Of a stretch of DNA of 64,000 nucleotides, positions 8,899 to 17,811 are shown in pieces (positions within the stretch are counted from its first letter, which is position 1; each line of letters opens with the position of its first letter). The stretch spans positions 124,001 through 188,000 of the forward strand of contig NZ_JOCX01000002.1 of the NCBI RefSeq assembly GCF_000717915.1. Reading direction: 5' to 3'. Both the position numbers and the translations under genes were made by a program. A model generated the notes under the pieces. That model had not been told where the DNA came from, made no database searches, and was given only the letters and a program-made list of their open reading frames with translations. The DNA is from Streptomyces sp. NRRL S-244 (GTDB lineage Bacteria > Actinomycetota > Actinomycetes > Streptomycetales > Streptomycetaceae).

Positions 8899-9714
8899 AT
8901 GTGCGGACGGTATGCAGCGAGTCGTCGGCCGGAGGACCTGGTGGAGGCCTTCGGCATCGAGAAGTGGGAGCCCGAGGAGACCCTGGCCCCCGACTGGAAC
9001 GTGGCGCCGACGAAGGAGGTCCACGTCGTCCTCGACCGTCCCGTGAAAGACGCCGCGGACCCGCGTCCGGTTCGTCAGCTGCGCACGGTGAAGTGGGGGC
9101 TCGTCCCCTCCTGGGCCAAGAACCCCGACGGCGCCGCCCGGATGATCAACGCCCGGTCCGAGACCGTGGCCGAGAAGCCCTCCTTCCGCCGCCCCTTCGC
9201 GCAGCGCCGCTGCATCGTCCCCGCCGACGGGTACTACGAGTGGGTCACCGCCCACGACGAGCGGCAGCTGGAGGTCGAGGGCAAGAAGAAGCGGGCCCGC
9301 AAACAGCCCTACTTCGTGCTCCCCGCCGACGGCTCCGTCTTCGCCATGGCCGGGATGTACGAGTTCTGGCGCGACCCGACGCTCCCCGGCGACCACCCGC
9401 AGGCCTGGTGGGCGACCTGCTCGGTGATCACCGCCGAGGCCGAGACCGGGCCGCTGGGCGTGGCCCCCGCCGAGGGGCCGGCCTCGCTCGCCGAGATCCA
9501 CCCCCGGATGCCGCTGATGCTGACCCCGGACCGATGGGACGCCTGGCTGGACCCGGCCCGGACCGACACCGACGAGCTCCAGGCCCTGCTCGCGCCGCCG
9601 CCGGGCGGGCTGATGCGCGCGTACCCGGTGTCCACCGCCGTCAGCAACGTACGCAACAACGCGCCGGAGCTGCTCCACGAGCTGGCCGCGCCGGAGGAGG
9701 CCACGCTCTTCTAG
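8899..9714 (+). CDS. SOS-response-associated protein, YedK/HMCES family
   Basis: A 271-residue SRAP protein. The family links covalently to abasic sites in single-stranded DNA through Cys2 after Met removal, which fixes the start at ATG 8899 (MCGRYAAS). Other conserved parts are PDWNVAPT, KWGLVPSWAK, INARSET, ADGYYEW (catalytic Glu) and IHPRMPLML (catalytic His). All key residues are present, so it should be functional in protecting abasic sites at replication forks. It is encoded alone. Confidence 0.92.
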   Translation: MCGRYAASRRPEDLVEAFGIEKWEPEETLAPDWNVAPTKEVHVVLDRPVKDAADPRPVRQLRTVKWGLVPSWAKNPDGAARMINARSETVAEKPSFRRPFAQRRCIVPADGYYEWVTAHDERQLEVEGKKKRARKQPYFVLPADGSVFAMAGMYEFWRDPTLPGDHPQAWWATCSVITAEAETGPLGVAPAEGPASLAEIHPRMPLMLTPDRWDAWLDPARTDTDELQALLAPPPGGLMRAYPVSTAVSNVRNNAPELLHELAAPEEATLF

Positions 9715-9764
9715 CCGGTGTCCTGCGGATCAGCCCGGCCCGGGTCCCGGGCAGGATGGGTGCC

Positions 9765-10430
9765 ATGACCACGCGTACGCGCACCGAGAGCGTCGACACC
9801 CCGGCGGGCGAGGCCCGCATCACCTGGCATCCCGTCCCCGCCCGTACGGCCGCCCGCCTGGTGCTGGCCGTCGGCCACGGCGCCGGCGGCGGGATCGAGG
9901 CTCGCGACCTCGTGGCCCTGGCCGCCGCCCTGCCCGCACACGGGGTCACCGTGGCGCTGGTCGAGCAGCCGTGGCGGGTCGCCGGGAAGAAGGTGGCCGC
10001 CGCGCCCAAGGTGCTGGACGAGGGCTGGCGGGGCCTGTGGCCCGCGCTGGCGAAGCCCGGACTGCCGGTGGTGGCGGGCGGCCGCAGCGCCGGGGCCCGG
10101 GTGGCCTGCCGGACCGCCGCCGAGCTGGGGGCCGCCGCGGTGCTGGCCCTGTCGTTCCCGCTGCACCCGCCGGGCCGGCCCGAGAAGTCCCGGGCCGCGG
10201 AGCTCACCGGCGCCGGGCGGCCCACCCTGGTGGTCCAGGGCGGCCGGGACCCCTTCGGACGGCCGGAGGAGTTCCCGCCGCCGACCGCGCAGGCACCGTA
10301 CGAACTGGTGGAGGTCCCGCACGCCGATCACGGTTTCGCCGTGCCGAAGAAGGCGGACCTGACCCAGGACGAGGCCCTCGCGGTGATCACCGGGGCCGTC
10401 ACCGCCTGGCTCGCCCGGCTGCCCCACTGA
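9765..10430 (+). CDS. Alpha/beta-hydrolase-fold protein (dienelactone-hydrolase-like)
   Basis: A 221-residue cytosolic protein of alpha/beta-hydrolase type. [10 protein letters not shown] looks like the oxyanion region, [12 protein letters not shown] matches a GxSxG nucleophile elbow (GRSAG), and VPHADHGF near the C terminus supplies a His. This set matches the small KANL3/Tex30-type hydrolase group. The substrate is unknown. Two in-frame ATGs exist (9756 and 9765). I use the second because GCAGGA lies at a better distance. Confidence 0.8.
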   Translation: MTTRTRTESVDTPAGEARITWHPVPARTAARLVLAVGHGAGGGIEARDLVALAAALPAHGVTVALVEQPWRVAGKKVAAAPKVLDEGWRGLWPALAKPGLPVVAGGRSAGARVACRTAAELGAAAVLALSFPLHPPGRPEKSRAAELTGAGRPTLVVQGGRDPFGRPEEFPPPTAQAPYELVEVPHADHGFAVPKKADLTQDEALAVITGAVTAWLARLPH

Positions 10431-10505
10431 TGACCGACCCGCGGGTGATCCGTATCACACCGCGGGTGCGCACCTGACACAGGCCGGGGACCCGGCCCCC
10501 GCCGG

Positions 10506-10531
10506 GGAATGCGCGGCCCGACCCTTCTGTT
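10506..10531 (+). promoter_or_regulatory. SigR-dependent promoter (autoregulatory, p2-type)
   Basis: GGAAT (10506-10510), exactly 18 bases, then GTT (10529-10531) is the published Streptomyces SigR consensus GGAAT-N18-GTT. Predicted transcription starts near 10537-10540, upstream of ATG 10579. It therefore includes the long-form start of sigR and makes the gene positively autoregulated under thiol stress. Confidence 0.85.
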
Positions 10532-10578
10532 GTGCGGGATGTCAGAACGCACGGGATCAGTCGGAGGAGAGGGAGCGC

Positions 10579-11388
10579 ATGACCCAGGTCATCAGCCAGC
10601 ACCGTCCGCAGGCGGAGGGCCTGGACTGGACGGTCCTGCCCGCGCCCAAGCGCCGCCCGCTTCAGGCGGCGGAGGGCCGGGATGGTCGACTATTCTCCGA
10701 TTCGAGCGGGTCCGCTTTCGGAGCCGTCACGCAGTCGGAGGAGGTGGGTCCTGTCGCTGGGACCGACGAAGGCCACGCGGAGGAGACGACCGCGGAGCGC
10801 AATGCGCGCTTCGAGAGGGACGCCCTCGGCTACCTCGACCAGATGTACTCGGCCGCGCTGCGCATGACGCGCAATCCGGCCGACGCCGAGGACCTGGTCC
10901 AGGAGACGTATGCGAAGGCATACGCGTCCTTCCACCAGTTCCGCGAGGGCACCAATCTCAAGGCGTGGCTCTACCGCATTCTGACCAACACGTTCATCAA
11001 CTCCTACCGCAAGAAGCAGCGTGAGCCGCAGCGCAGCGCCGCGGAGGAGATCGAGGACTGGCAGCTGGCGCGCGCCGAGTCGCACATGTCGACGGGCCTT
11101 CGTTCCGCCGAATCGCAGGCGCTCGACCACCTGCCCGATTCGGATGTGAAGGAAGCGCTGCAAGCCATTCCGGAGGAGTTCCGCATCGCGGTCTATCTTG
11201 CCGACGTAGAGGGCTTTGCGTACAAGGAGATCGCGGACATCATGGGTACACCCATCGGTACGGTCATGTCGCGACTGCACCGTGGCCGCCGTCAACTCCG
11301 CGGAATGCTGGAGGACTATGCCCGTGAGCGCGGGCTGGTCCCCGCCGGCGCGGGAGAGTCGAACGACCTGAAAGGCTCGGGCTCATGA
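10579..11388 (+). CDS. sigR: RNA polymerase ECF sigma factor SigR (thiol-oxidative stress), with long-form start
   Basis: Directs the disulfide-stress regulon. Region 2 ([16 protein letters not shown] through [15 protein letters not shown]) and region 4 ([25 protein letters not shown]) are complete. ATG 10579 gives 269 residues with an N-terminal extension like the unstable SigR' isoform described in S. coelicolor. An internal GTG at 10744, behind GGAGGAG, would give the 214-residue short form. Both starts are probably used: the long form from the SigR-dependent promoter, the short one from a constitutive transcript. The gene overlaps rsrA by ATGA, so the two are coupled. Confidence 0.95.
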   Translation: MTQVISQHRPQAEGLDWTVLPAPKRRPLQAAEGRDGRLFSDSSGSAFGAVTQSEEVGPVAGTDEGHAEETTAERNARFERDALGYLDQMYSAALRMTRNPADAEDLVQETYAKAYASFHQFREGTNLKAWLYRILTNTFINSYRKKQREPQRSAAEEIEDWQLARAESHMSTGLRSAESQALDHLPDSDVKEALQAIPEEFRIAVYLADVEGFAYKEIADIMGTPIGTVMSRLHRGRRQLRGMLEDYARERGLVPAGAGESNDLKGSGS

Positions 11389-11687
11389 GCTGCGGAGAGC
11401 CGCACGAGACGGATTGCTCTGAGGTCCTGGACCACCTGTACGAGTTCCTGGACCACGAGATGCCGGACAGCGATTGCACGAAGTTCGAGACGCACTTCGG
11501 CGAATGCAATCCCTGCCTGGAGAAGTACGGCCTCGAACAGGCCGTCAAGAAGCTGGTGAAGCGCTGCTGCGGTTCGGACGACGTGCCGACCGACCTGCGC
11601 TCGAAGGTCATGGGACGGATCGAGCTGATCCGTTCCGGCCAGGCCGTCCCCGATCACGACGTGACCGCGGATCCCGCCACCGGCTGA
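11385..11687 (+). CDS. rsrA: Zinc-binding redox anti-sigma factor RsrA
   Basis: A 100-residue ZAS-family anti-sigma factor that holds SigR inactive until oxidised. The zinc ligands known from S. coelicolor are all here: Cys11, His37, Cys41 and Cys44 in [10 protein letters not shown] near residues 61-62 supplies the additional conserved cysteines. The ATGA overlap with sigR secures 1:1 synthesis. Trigger disulfide formation between Cys11 and Cys44 is established for the homologue and expected here. Confidence 0.95.
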   Translation: MSCGEPHETDCSEVLDHLYEFLDHEMPDSDCTKFETHFGECNPCLEKYGLEQAVKKLVKRCCGSDDVPTDLRSKVMGRIELIRSGQAVPDHDVTADPATG

Positions 11688-11838
11688 TCGAACAACCACC
11701 CCTGGAAGCCGATTCGTTCACTCGAAGGTGCTAATCCGGGGGTGCCCGTACGGCGCAATACGAAAATGTGGCCCCCTGTGCGAGGGGGCCCACTTATTCT
11801 CCCCAAGCGGTGTGTACGGCACAGGGGAGGAGAGCGCC

Positions 11839-13317
11839 ATGCGGGTACTTCCACCGTCGGCGCGTCCCCGTCTCCTGTGGGCCGTCGTCCTCGGCGCCGT
11901 CCTCGCGGCATTCGCCTGCACCGCCCCGGCCTTCGCCGCTTCCGGCACCCCCTGGCCCGCCGTCGCGCTGCTCGCCTTCCTCTACCTCGGCTGCGAACTG
12001 GTCCGGATCTGCCCGCTGCCGGGCAACCGGGTCCGGGTTCCCGAGGGCATCGGCTCGTTCTTCCCCGTGCTGCTCGCCGCCGTCTTCCTGCTGCCGCCGG
12101 CCGCCGCCGCGCTCGTCGCCCTGCCCGGCGCCTTCGCCCAGGCGGTGGCGGGGCGGCCCGCCTGGGTCCGGCGCGTGTGGCACGCGGCGCAGCAGGCCGT
12201 CGCCGCCTGGGCCGCGGGGCGGACGTTCGGGCTGCTGGGCGGTGCTCCCTCGGCCGGCCGGCTCGCGGACTTCCCGTACGCGCTGCTGCCCGCGGCGGCC
12301 GCGGCCGCCGCCTTCTGCCTCGTACTGGCCGCCCTCGACGGGGGCGTGCTGGCGGCCGCCGAACGCCGGCCCCTGCGCAGGGCGTGGCGCGGACTGCTCA
12401 CCCGCACCCTGGTCCCGCACTGCGTGCACGGTCTCGCCGGGCTGATGATGGCCGTGCTGTGGCGCAGCCCGTACGGGCTCCCGGCCGCGCTGCTCGTCTT
12501 GCTGCCGATGTACATCTCCTGCTGGGTCTTCGCCCAGTACCACCGCGAACGGGCCGCCCACCAGGCCACGATCCGGGCGCTCGTCCAGGCCGTCGAGCTC
12601 AAGGACCGCTATACGCGCGGCCACGGCGAGCGCGTCGGCCAGGCCTCCGCGATGATCGCCCGCGAGCTGGGCATGGACGGCGACCGGCTCGAAGTCGTCC
12701 GCATCGCCGGGATCCTGCACGACGTCGGCAAGATCGGCGTCCCGACCCGGCTCCTGCGCAAGGACGGCCCGCTGACCCCCGAGGAGCGGCGGGTCATCGA
12801 GCTGCATCCCGAGTACGGGCACGAGATGGTCCGCGGCATCGGTTTCCTGGGCGAGGCCCGGTCCGCGATCCTGCACCACCACGAGCGGGTCGACGGCTCC
12901 GGATATCCGTACGGGCTGACCGGCGAGCAGATCCCGGTGCCGGCCCGGGTGGTGGCGGTGGCCGACGCCTTCGACGCGATGACCTCGACCCGCTCGTACA
13001 GCCGGGCCCGGCCGGTGCCGGTGGCCCTGGCCGAGCTGGAGCGGTGCGCCGGGGCCCACTTCGACCCGGTGATGGTGCACGCGCTGGTCGAGGCGATCGG
13101 CCGGGACGGCTGGCACCCGGTGGTCACGGCGGACGAGGACGACCTCCAGGTGATCCCGGCCGGTTCCGCCCCCGGCCGGGCCGCGGCGGCAGCTCCCGCG
13201 GCCCCGGACCCCGGCGGGCCCGCGCTGTCCGGGCTCCCGGCCCAGGGCGCCCGGACGCGCGTACGGACCGTGGACCCGCGCAGCGGGCGGGAACCGGACG
13301 GCGGGGCCGGGGCGTGA
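11839..13317 (+). CDS. Membrane HD-GYP domain protein
   Basis: A 492-residue protein with about seven hydrophobic N-terminal segments (residues 1-235), then an HD-GYP domain (about 245-430). The domain has HGERVGQAS, the HD pair in GILHDVGKIG, HPEYGHEM, and HHHERVDGSGYPYG in which the GYP signature is intact. HD-GYP enzymes hydrolyse cyclic dinucleotides, mainly c-di-GMP. The C-terminal 60 residues are a low-complexity Ala/Pro tail. GGGGAGGAG precedes ATG 11839. The stop overlaps the start of the next gene (GTGA), which encodes a similar but degenerate protein. Confidence 0.88.
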   Translation: MRVLPPSARPRLLWAVVLGAVLAAFACTAPAFAASGTPWPAVALLAFLYLGCELVRICPLPGNRVRVPEGIGSFFPVLLAAVFLLPPAAAALVALPGAFAQAVAGRPAWVRRVWHAAQQAVAAWAAGRTFGLLGGAPSAGRLADFPYALLPAAAAAAAFCLVLAALDGGVLAAAERRPLRRAWRGLLTRTLVPHCVHGLAGLMMAVLWRSPYGLPAALLVLLPMYISCWVFAQYHRERAAHQATIRALVQAVELKDRYTRGHGERVGQASAMIARELGMDGDRLEVVRIAGILHDVGKIGVPTRLLRKDGPLTPEERRVIELHPEYGHEMVRGIGFLGEARSAILHHHERVDGSGYPYGLTGEQIPVPARVVAVADAFDAMTSTRSYSRARPVPVALAELERCAGAHFDPVMVHALVEAIGRDGWHPVVTADEDDLQVIPAGSAPGRAAAAAPAAPDPGGPALSGLPAQGARTRVRTVDPRSGREPDGGAGA

Positions 13318-14693
13318 GGGGCGCGGCGCTCCGGGGCGCGGTCGTGTGGGGGGTGCGCGGGGCCGCCGTGGTGCTCACCCTGGCCGGGCTCGGGCACACC
13401 CTGTGGAACGGCGTCGTCGAACCCGGCACCGCCCTGGCCTTCGGTGCCCTGATCGCCTGCGGCGAGCTCGCCCGCCGCGACGGCCGGGACGCCCGGGGGG
13501 TCCGGGAGGTGCGCGGCCCCCGTGACGCCCACGACCCCCGTGACACCTGGGACGCCTGGGGTGCCCGGGCCCCCGCGGCAGCCGCACCGGACGCGGCCGA
13601 CGACCGCCGGCCCGCGCCGTTGGCCTTCGCCGGCGCCCTCGCGTACGCCCTGCTCGGCCCGGACGCCGCCGAGCCCACCCACCACGGGGTGCTCCAGATC
13701 GTCACGGTCGTCGCCGCCGCGGCGCTCGCCGGGATCGTCCCCCACATCGCCCGCGGCCGTGCTCCCGGCGCCGACCACCTGGCCCGCCGGGTCCTCACCG
13801 TCGCCTTCGCCGCCGTCTGTTTCCAGCCGCTCTACAATTCCGGCCGCCTGGAGCCCGGGATCGGGCAGGGTCCGTACCTCGTCCCCTTCCTGCTCCTCCT
13901 GCTCGGCCTCACCGCCCTGTGCGACGCCGTGCTCGCCGCCGCCCTGGCCCGCGCCCGCACGGGCTGGCCGTACGGGCCCCTGCTCCGCGACGAGCTGCGC
14001 GCCCGGCTCGGCATCGGCTCGGCGATCTGCGCCACCGGGGTCGTCATGGCCCTCGGGGTGGCCGTCGCCGGTCTGTGGGCCCTGCCCGTCTTCTGCGTAC
14101 CGCTGCTGCTGACGCAGCTGTCCTTCCACCGGATCACCGCGATCCGCACCGCCTACCGCCAGACCATCACCTCCCTGGCCCGGGCCACCGAGGTCGCCGG
14201 GTACACCCGCCCCGGGCACTCCCGCCGGGTCGCCGCCCTGAGCTGCGCCGTCGGCCGGGAGCTGGGCCTGTCGGAGCGGGAGCTCACGGTGCTGGAGTAC
14301 GCCGCCCTCATGCACGACATCGGCCAGCTCTCCCTCGTCGACCCGGTCCGGGCCGGGGCCACCGCCGGGCTCCCCGCCGCCGAGGCCCGCCGGATCGCCG
14401 CGCTCGGCGGGGACGTGGCCCGGCAGACCGGGGTGCCCGCCGAGGTGGCCGTCATCGTGGAGCGGCAGGCCGACCCGTACCGGGACCAGCCCGTCGCGGC
14501 GCGCATCGTACGGGCGGTCAACGCGTACGACGACCTGCTCGGCGGGGCCCGTCACCCGGGCGGCTCCCTCGCGGCCCTGGAGCAGCTGCGGCTGGGCACC
14601 GGGCGCGACTACCAGCCGGAGGTCGTGGAGTGTCTCGCAAGGGTTCTGGCCAGGGGCGGACGTGACAGAGTTGTTCCCGTCCCGCCTGGGTAA
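13314..14693 (+). CDS. Membrane HD-domain protein lacking the GYP motif
   Basis: A 459-residue protein with the same plan as its upstream neighbour: hydrophobic N-terminal half, then an HD-like domain with GHSRRVAALSCAVGREL and the HD pair in AALMHDIGQLSLVD. The second half is eroded. The HHE..DG.GYP signature is absent and replaced by VERQADPYRDQP, so phosphodiesterase activity is doubtful. It starts at GTG 13314 inside the preceding stop (GTGA), so the two proteins are probably made together and may pair. A short low-complexity stretch of Arg/Asp/Gly lies near residue 60. Confidence 0.8.
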   Translation: MRGAALRGAVVWGVRGAAVVLTLAGLGHTLWNGVVEPGTALAFGALIACGELARRDGRDARGVREVRGPRDAHDPRDTWDAWGARAPAAAAPDAADDRRPAPLAFAGALAYALLGPDAAEPTHHGVLQIVTVVAAAALAGIVPHIARGRAPGADHLARRVLTVAFAAVCFQPLYNSGRLEPGIGQGPYLVPFLLLLLGLTALCDAVLAAALARARTGWPYGPLLRDELRARLGIGSAICATGVVMALGVAVAGLWALPVFCVPLLLTQLSFHRITAIRTAYRQTITSLARATEVAGYTRPGHSRRVAALSCAVGRELGLSERELTVLEYAALMHDIGQLSLVDPVRAGATAGLPAAEARRIAALGGDVARQTGVPAEVAVIVERQADPYRDQPVAARIVRAVNAYDDLLGGARHPGGSLAALEQLRLGTGRDYQPEVVECLARVLARGGRDRVVPVPPG

Positions 14694-14786
14694 CCCATGG
14701 GTAATGAGCGGCCGTCCGAGTGGGCATGGTTGGATGCCAGTAGGAGTGTCCGCAAGACTGCACCGTTGGACCGGCAGGCGGGAATC

Positions 14787-15797
14787 GTGAGGATCTTCGG
14801 GAAGGTACGGCATAGGCCCTCCGCCTCGTGGCGGCAGGCCACCGACCGCGCGTTCACGCTGATCGGCGACGGGCGGTACGAGGACGCGGGCGCGCTGCTG
14901 ACCAGAGCCGCGGACCTGGAGCCCTGGCTGTCCGAGTCCTGGTTCAACCTCGCCCTGCTGCACAAGTTCCGGCACGACTGGGAGCAGGCGCGGGCCGCCG
15001 GACTGCGCGCCGTGGCCCTGCTGGACCGCGAGACCGGCGCCCCGGACTGGTGGAACGTCGGGATCGCCGCGACCGCGCTGCAGGACTGGCCACTGGCCCG
15101 CCGGGCCTGGCAGGCGTACGGGCTGAAGGTGCCCGGGGACCCGCACGGCTCGGGCACCCACCCCGCGAAGGGCAGCGGCGAACCGGTCGGCATGGAGCTC
15201 GGCAGCGCCGCCGTACGGCTGTCCCCCGAGGGGGAGGCCGAGGTGGTCTGGGGCCGCCGGCTGGACCCGGCCCGCATGGAGGTCCTGTCGATCCCGCTGC
15301 CCTCCTCGGGGCGGCGCTGGGGCGAGGTCGTCCTGCACGACGGGGTCCCGCACGGCGAGCGGGTCACCGCGGCCGGCCCCTCGTACCCGGTCTTCGACGA
15401 GATCGAGCTGTGGGCGCCCTCGCCGGTGCCGACCTGGGTGGTGCTGCTGGAGGCGGCGACCGAGGCGGACCGGGACGCGCTGGAGCAGCTGGCCTCGGAC
15501 GCGGGCTTCGCCGCCGAGGACTGGTCGTCCTCGGTGCGGCTGCTGTGCCGGACCTGCTCGGAGAGCGTGATGCCGAGCGGCGAGGGCGACGGGGAGCAGC
15601 TGGACCCGCACGACCACAGCGAACCGGGGCATCCCGGACCGCTGGGCCACCGTACGAACGGTTCCGGCCCGCTGTGGGTGCCGGAGCGCGAATGCGGGAT
15701 CGCGGCGCCGGCCGGCCTGGTGCGCGGACTGCTCGACGGCTGGGTCGCGGACAGCCCGGACACCCGTGAATGGCGGGATCTCGAAGAGGTCTGCTGA
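14787..15797 (+). CDS. Tetratricopeptide-repeat protein
   Basis: About 336 residues. The N-terminal 120 contain two or three TPR helices pairs ([50 protein letters not shown]). The rest is a mixed domain with several Cys (LLCRTCSES and ECGIAAP) that could bind metal. I favour GTG 14787 ([13 protein letters not shown]) because the upstream stretch from ATG 14697 looks non-coding. The longer form would have 366 residues. Role unknown. It lies 65 bases before peptide deformylase and probably in the same transcript. Confidence 0.75.
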   Translation: MRIFGKVRHRPSASWRQATDRAFTLIGDGRYEDAGALLTRAADLEPWLSESWFNLALLHKFRHDWEQARAAGLRAVALLDRETGAPDWWNVGIAATALQDWPLARRAWQAYGLKVPGDPHGSGTHPAKGSGEPVGMELGSAAVRLSPEGEAEVVWGRRLDPARMEVLSIPLPSSGRRWGEVVLHDGVPHGERVTAAGPSYPVFDEIELWAPSPVPTWVVLLEAATEADRDALEQLASDAGFAAEDWSSSVRLLCRTCSESVMPSGEGDGEQLDPHDHSEPGHPGPLGHRTNGSGPLWVPERECGIAAPAGLVRGLLDGWVADSPDTREWRDLEEVC

Positions 15798-15862
15798 CCC
15801 GGCACCGTAGGCTGTACCGGCACATTGTGAACGGGTGGACTTACGGAAGGCGTACGGCGGAC

Positions 15863-16498
15863 ATGGCGCAGCAGGAGAACGAGGTCGTCGAGATCGTCAA
15901 CGACGGGTACGTCGTGGACACCGAGGACTGTGAGGCGCGCGAGCTCGCCCACCGCGAGCGCGGCACCGCCCGCCCGATCACGGTGGTCGGCAACCCCGTC
16001 CTGCACCGTGAGTGCAAGGACGTCACCGAGTTCGGCGACGAACTGGCGCAGCTGATCGACGACATGTTCGCCAGCCAGAAGGCCGCCGAGGGCGTGGGCC
16101 TGGCCGCCAACCAGATCGGCGTGGACGCCAAGGTCTTCGTCTACGACTGCCCGGACGACGACGGCGTGCGCCACACCGGTGTCGTGGTCAACCCGAAGCT
16201 GGTGGAGCTGCCGGCCGGCTCCCGCGTGCTCGACGACTCCAACGAGGGCTGCCTGTCGGTGCCGACCGCGTACGCCTCGCTGGCCCGCCCGGACTACGCC
16301 GAGGTGACCGGCCAGGACGCGCAGGGCAACCCGATCAAGGTGCGCGGCACGGGCTACTTCGCGCGCTGCCTCCAGCACGAGACGGACCACCTGTACGGGT
16401 ACCTGTACATCGACCGCCTCTCGAAGCGGGACCGCAAGGACGCCCTCCGCCAGATGGAAGAGGGCACCCCGCGCTACGAGACCGTCCCCAACGCGTAG
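15863..16498 (+). CDS. def: Peptide deformylase
   Basis: Removes the formyl group from nascent N-terminal Met. The 211 residues contain the three diagnostic motifs: GVGLAANQ (residues 77-84), EGCLSVP (128-134, Cys130 metal ligand) and QHETDHL (His172 and His176 metal ligands, Glu173 catalytic). An acidic N-terminal extension of about 35 residues precedes the catalytic core. The start at ATG 15863 is chosen over an in-frame ATG at 15770 inside the previous gene. Confidence 0.95.
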   Translation: MAQQENEVVEIVNDGYVVDTEDCEARELAHRERGTARPITVVGNPVLHRECKDVTEFGDELAQLIDDMFASQKAAEGVGLAANQIGVDAKVFVYDCPDDDGVRHTGVVVNPKLVELPAGSRVLDDSNEGCLSVPTAYASLARPDYAEVTGQDAQGNPIKVRGTGYFARCLQHETDHLYGYLYIDRLSKRDRKDALRQMEEGTPRYETVPNA

Positions 16499-16513
16499 CC
16501 CGCGGGACGCGCT

Positions 16514-16552
16514 GCCCCCCCCGCGAAGCCGCCGGATCGGCGGGCGGGGGGC
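16514..16552. terminator. Convergent terminator between def and the DUF3703 gene
   Basis: A G/C-only stem (GCCCCCCCCGC with GCGGGGGGC) encloses a smaller CCGCC/GGCGG hairpin. It occupies the whole 53-bp gap between two converging genes. No T-run on either side, as is common in Streptomyces. Confidence 0.5.
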
Positions 16553-16938
16553 TACCCGCGGCCCAGGAGGGTCCGCAGGTCTTCCGGCAGGGGCATCGGG
16601 GTGAAGAGGCCCGCCGCCGTGCGGCCGGTGTTGCCGTACGGCACGCGCCCGGTCACCGACCCGGCCCCGGCCACCAGGATCCGCACCACCTGCCCCGCCG
16701 TCTCCGCCCGGTCCCGGCAGCGCACCGCGAGCCGGAACATGTGCCAGTGGGCACGGGTGTGGGGCCAGGCCCAGGCCTGGGAGATGATGTGCGCCCGCTC
16801 CAGGGCGGTCCACATGGCCCGGGTGTCGGGCGCGGCGGCGCGGGCGCGGCGCAGCTCGTCCTCGAAGGCCGTGCGGACGGCGGCCGGCATGGTCTTGCCC
16901 GTACAGGCGGCCACACACTTCTTGATCGCTTTTCTCAT
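16552..16938 (-). CDS. DUF3703 family protein
   Basis: A 128-residue soluble protein matching DUF3703 by the cluster ALERAHIISQAWAWPHTRAHWHM, VRCRDRAE and the C-terminal TGRVPYGNTGRTAAGLFTPMPLPEDL. Several His and Trp residues are conserved-looking and could bind metal. No biochemical function is established that I know of. It starts 47 bases after nrdS on the same strand, making it the probable last gene of the nrdABS transcript. That position is the only hint of role. Confidence 0.75.
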   Translation of the reverse strand: MRKAIKKCVAACTGKTMPAAVRTAFEDELRRARAAAPDTRAMWTALERAHIISQAWAWPHTRAHWHMFRLAVRCRDRAETAGQVVRILVAGAGSVTGRVPYGNTGRTAAGLFTPMPLPEDLRTLLGRG

Positions 16939-16985
16939 GCGTCCACGGTGCCGCCGCGGGGGCCGCCGGCGCTTGAACGAACCTG

Positions 16986-17699
16986 CTACATCCACTGGAC
17001 GGTGCGGGTGAAGTCCGACGGCGCGATCCCGAACATCCGCCGCCACACGCGGCTCAAGTGCGCCCCGTCGGCGAAGCCCGCGCCGTGCGCCGCGTCCGTC
17101 AGGGAGTGCCCCCGGGAGGAGAGTTCGGCGGCCCGCATCAGCCGCAGCCACAGCACGTACGGCCGGAACGGCAGCCCGAGTTCCGCCCGGAACAGGTGCG
17201 CGAGGCGGCTCTCCGACAGGCACGCCACCTCGGCCGCCCGGGACAGCCGTACCGACTCCCGGCCGGGCAGCCACTCCAGCACCCGCGCCAGCCCCGGATG
17301 CGCCGCCGCGGCGGGCTGCGGCGCCCCGGGCAGTACGGCGTCCAGCGCACACGCCGCCGCGAAGGCGTCGGCGGGCAGCGCGTCGGCCGGTACGAGGTCC
17401 CCCGCGTCCCCCGCCAGCGCCGCGAGCCGGCGCCCCGCCGAGGAGAGCGGGTCGTAGTGCAGCACCACCCCGTGAGGCACCCCGCGCAGCACCGCGTGGC
17501 GCACCCCGGCCGGGACCACGTACGCCCGGCACCCGAAGGGTTCCCCGTCCGGTCCGGCCATCAGCAGCTCGTCCCCGCCCAGCGCGGCGATGACCTGCAC
17601 GGAGTGGTGCGCGTGCACGCCGGCGGACCCGACGGCGCCCCCGTACAGCAGGCCCCCGGGCCGCAGCCGGGCCCGCCCCGCCCACCCGCCGCCGGTCAT
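16986..17699 (-). CDS. nrdS: AraC-family regulator NrdS
   Basis: A 237-residue AraC/XylS-type regulator. A cupin-like N-terminal sensor is followed by two helix-turn-helix units at the C terminus: LSRAAEVACLSESRLAHLFRAELGLPF and LTDAAHGAGFADGAHLSRVWRRMFG. Its place immediately after nrdB matches nrdS of the Streptomyces nrdABS operon. ATG 17699 has GGAG at a good distance. A GTG at 17717 is a possible alternative. What NrdS controls is not established. It is not required to explain the B12 switch upstream. Confidence 0.85.
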   Translation of the reverse strand: MTGGGWAGRARLRPGGLLYGGAVGSAGVHAHHSVQVIAALGGDELLMAGPDGEPFGCRAYVVPAGVRHAVLRGVPHGVVLHYDPLSSAGRRLAALAGDAGDLVPADALPADAFAAACALDAVLPGAPQPAAAAHPGLARVLEWLPGRESVRLSRAAEVACLSESRLAHLFRAELGLPFRPYVLWLRLMRAAELSSRGHSLTDAAHGAGFADGAHLSRVWRRMFGIAPSDFTRTVQWM

Positions 17700-17811
17700 G
17701 CCCAAGGCTCCGGACACGACGAAGCGCCCCCGCCCGAGAACCCGGTGGACCGGGTGTCGCTCCCCATGGGCGGGGACGCTATCAAGCCGTACGGCGGTGG
17801 CCGGAGGGGAC

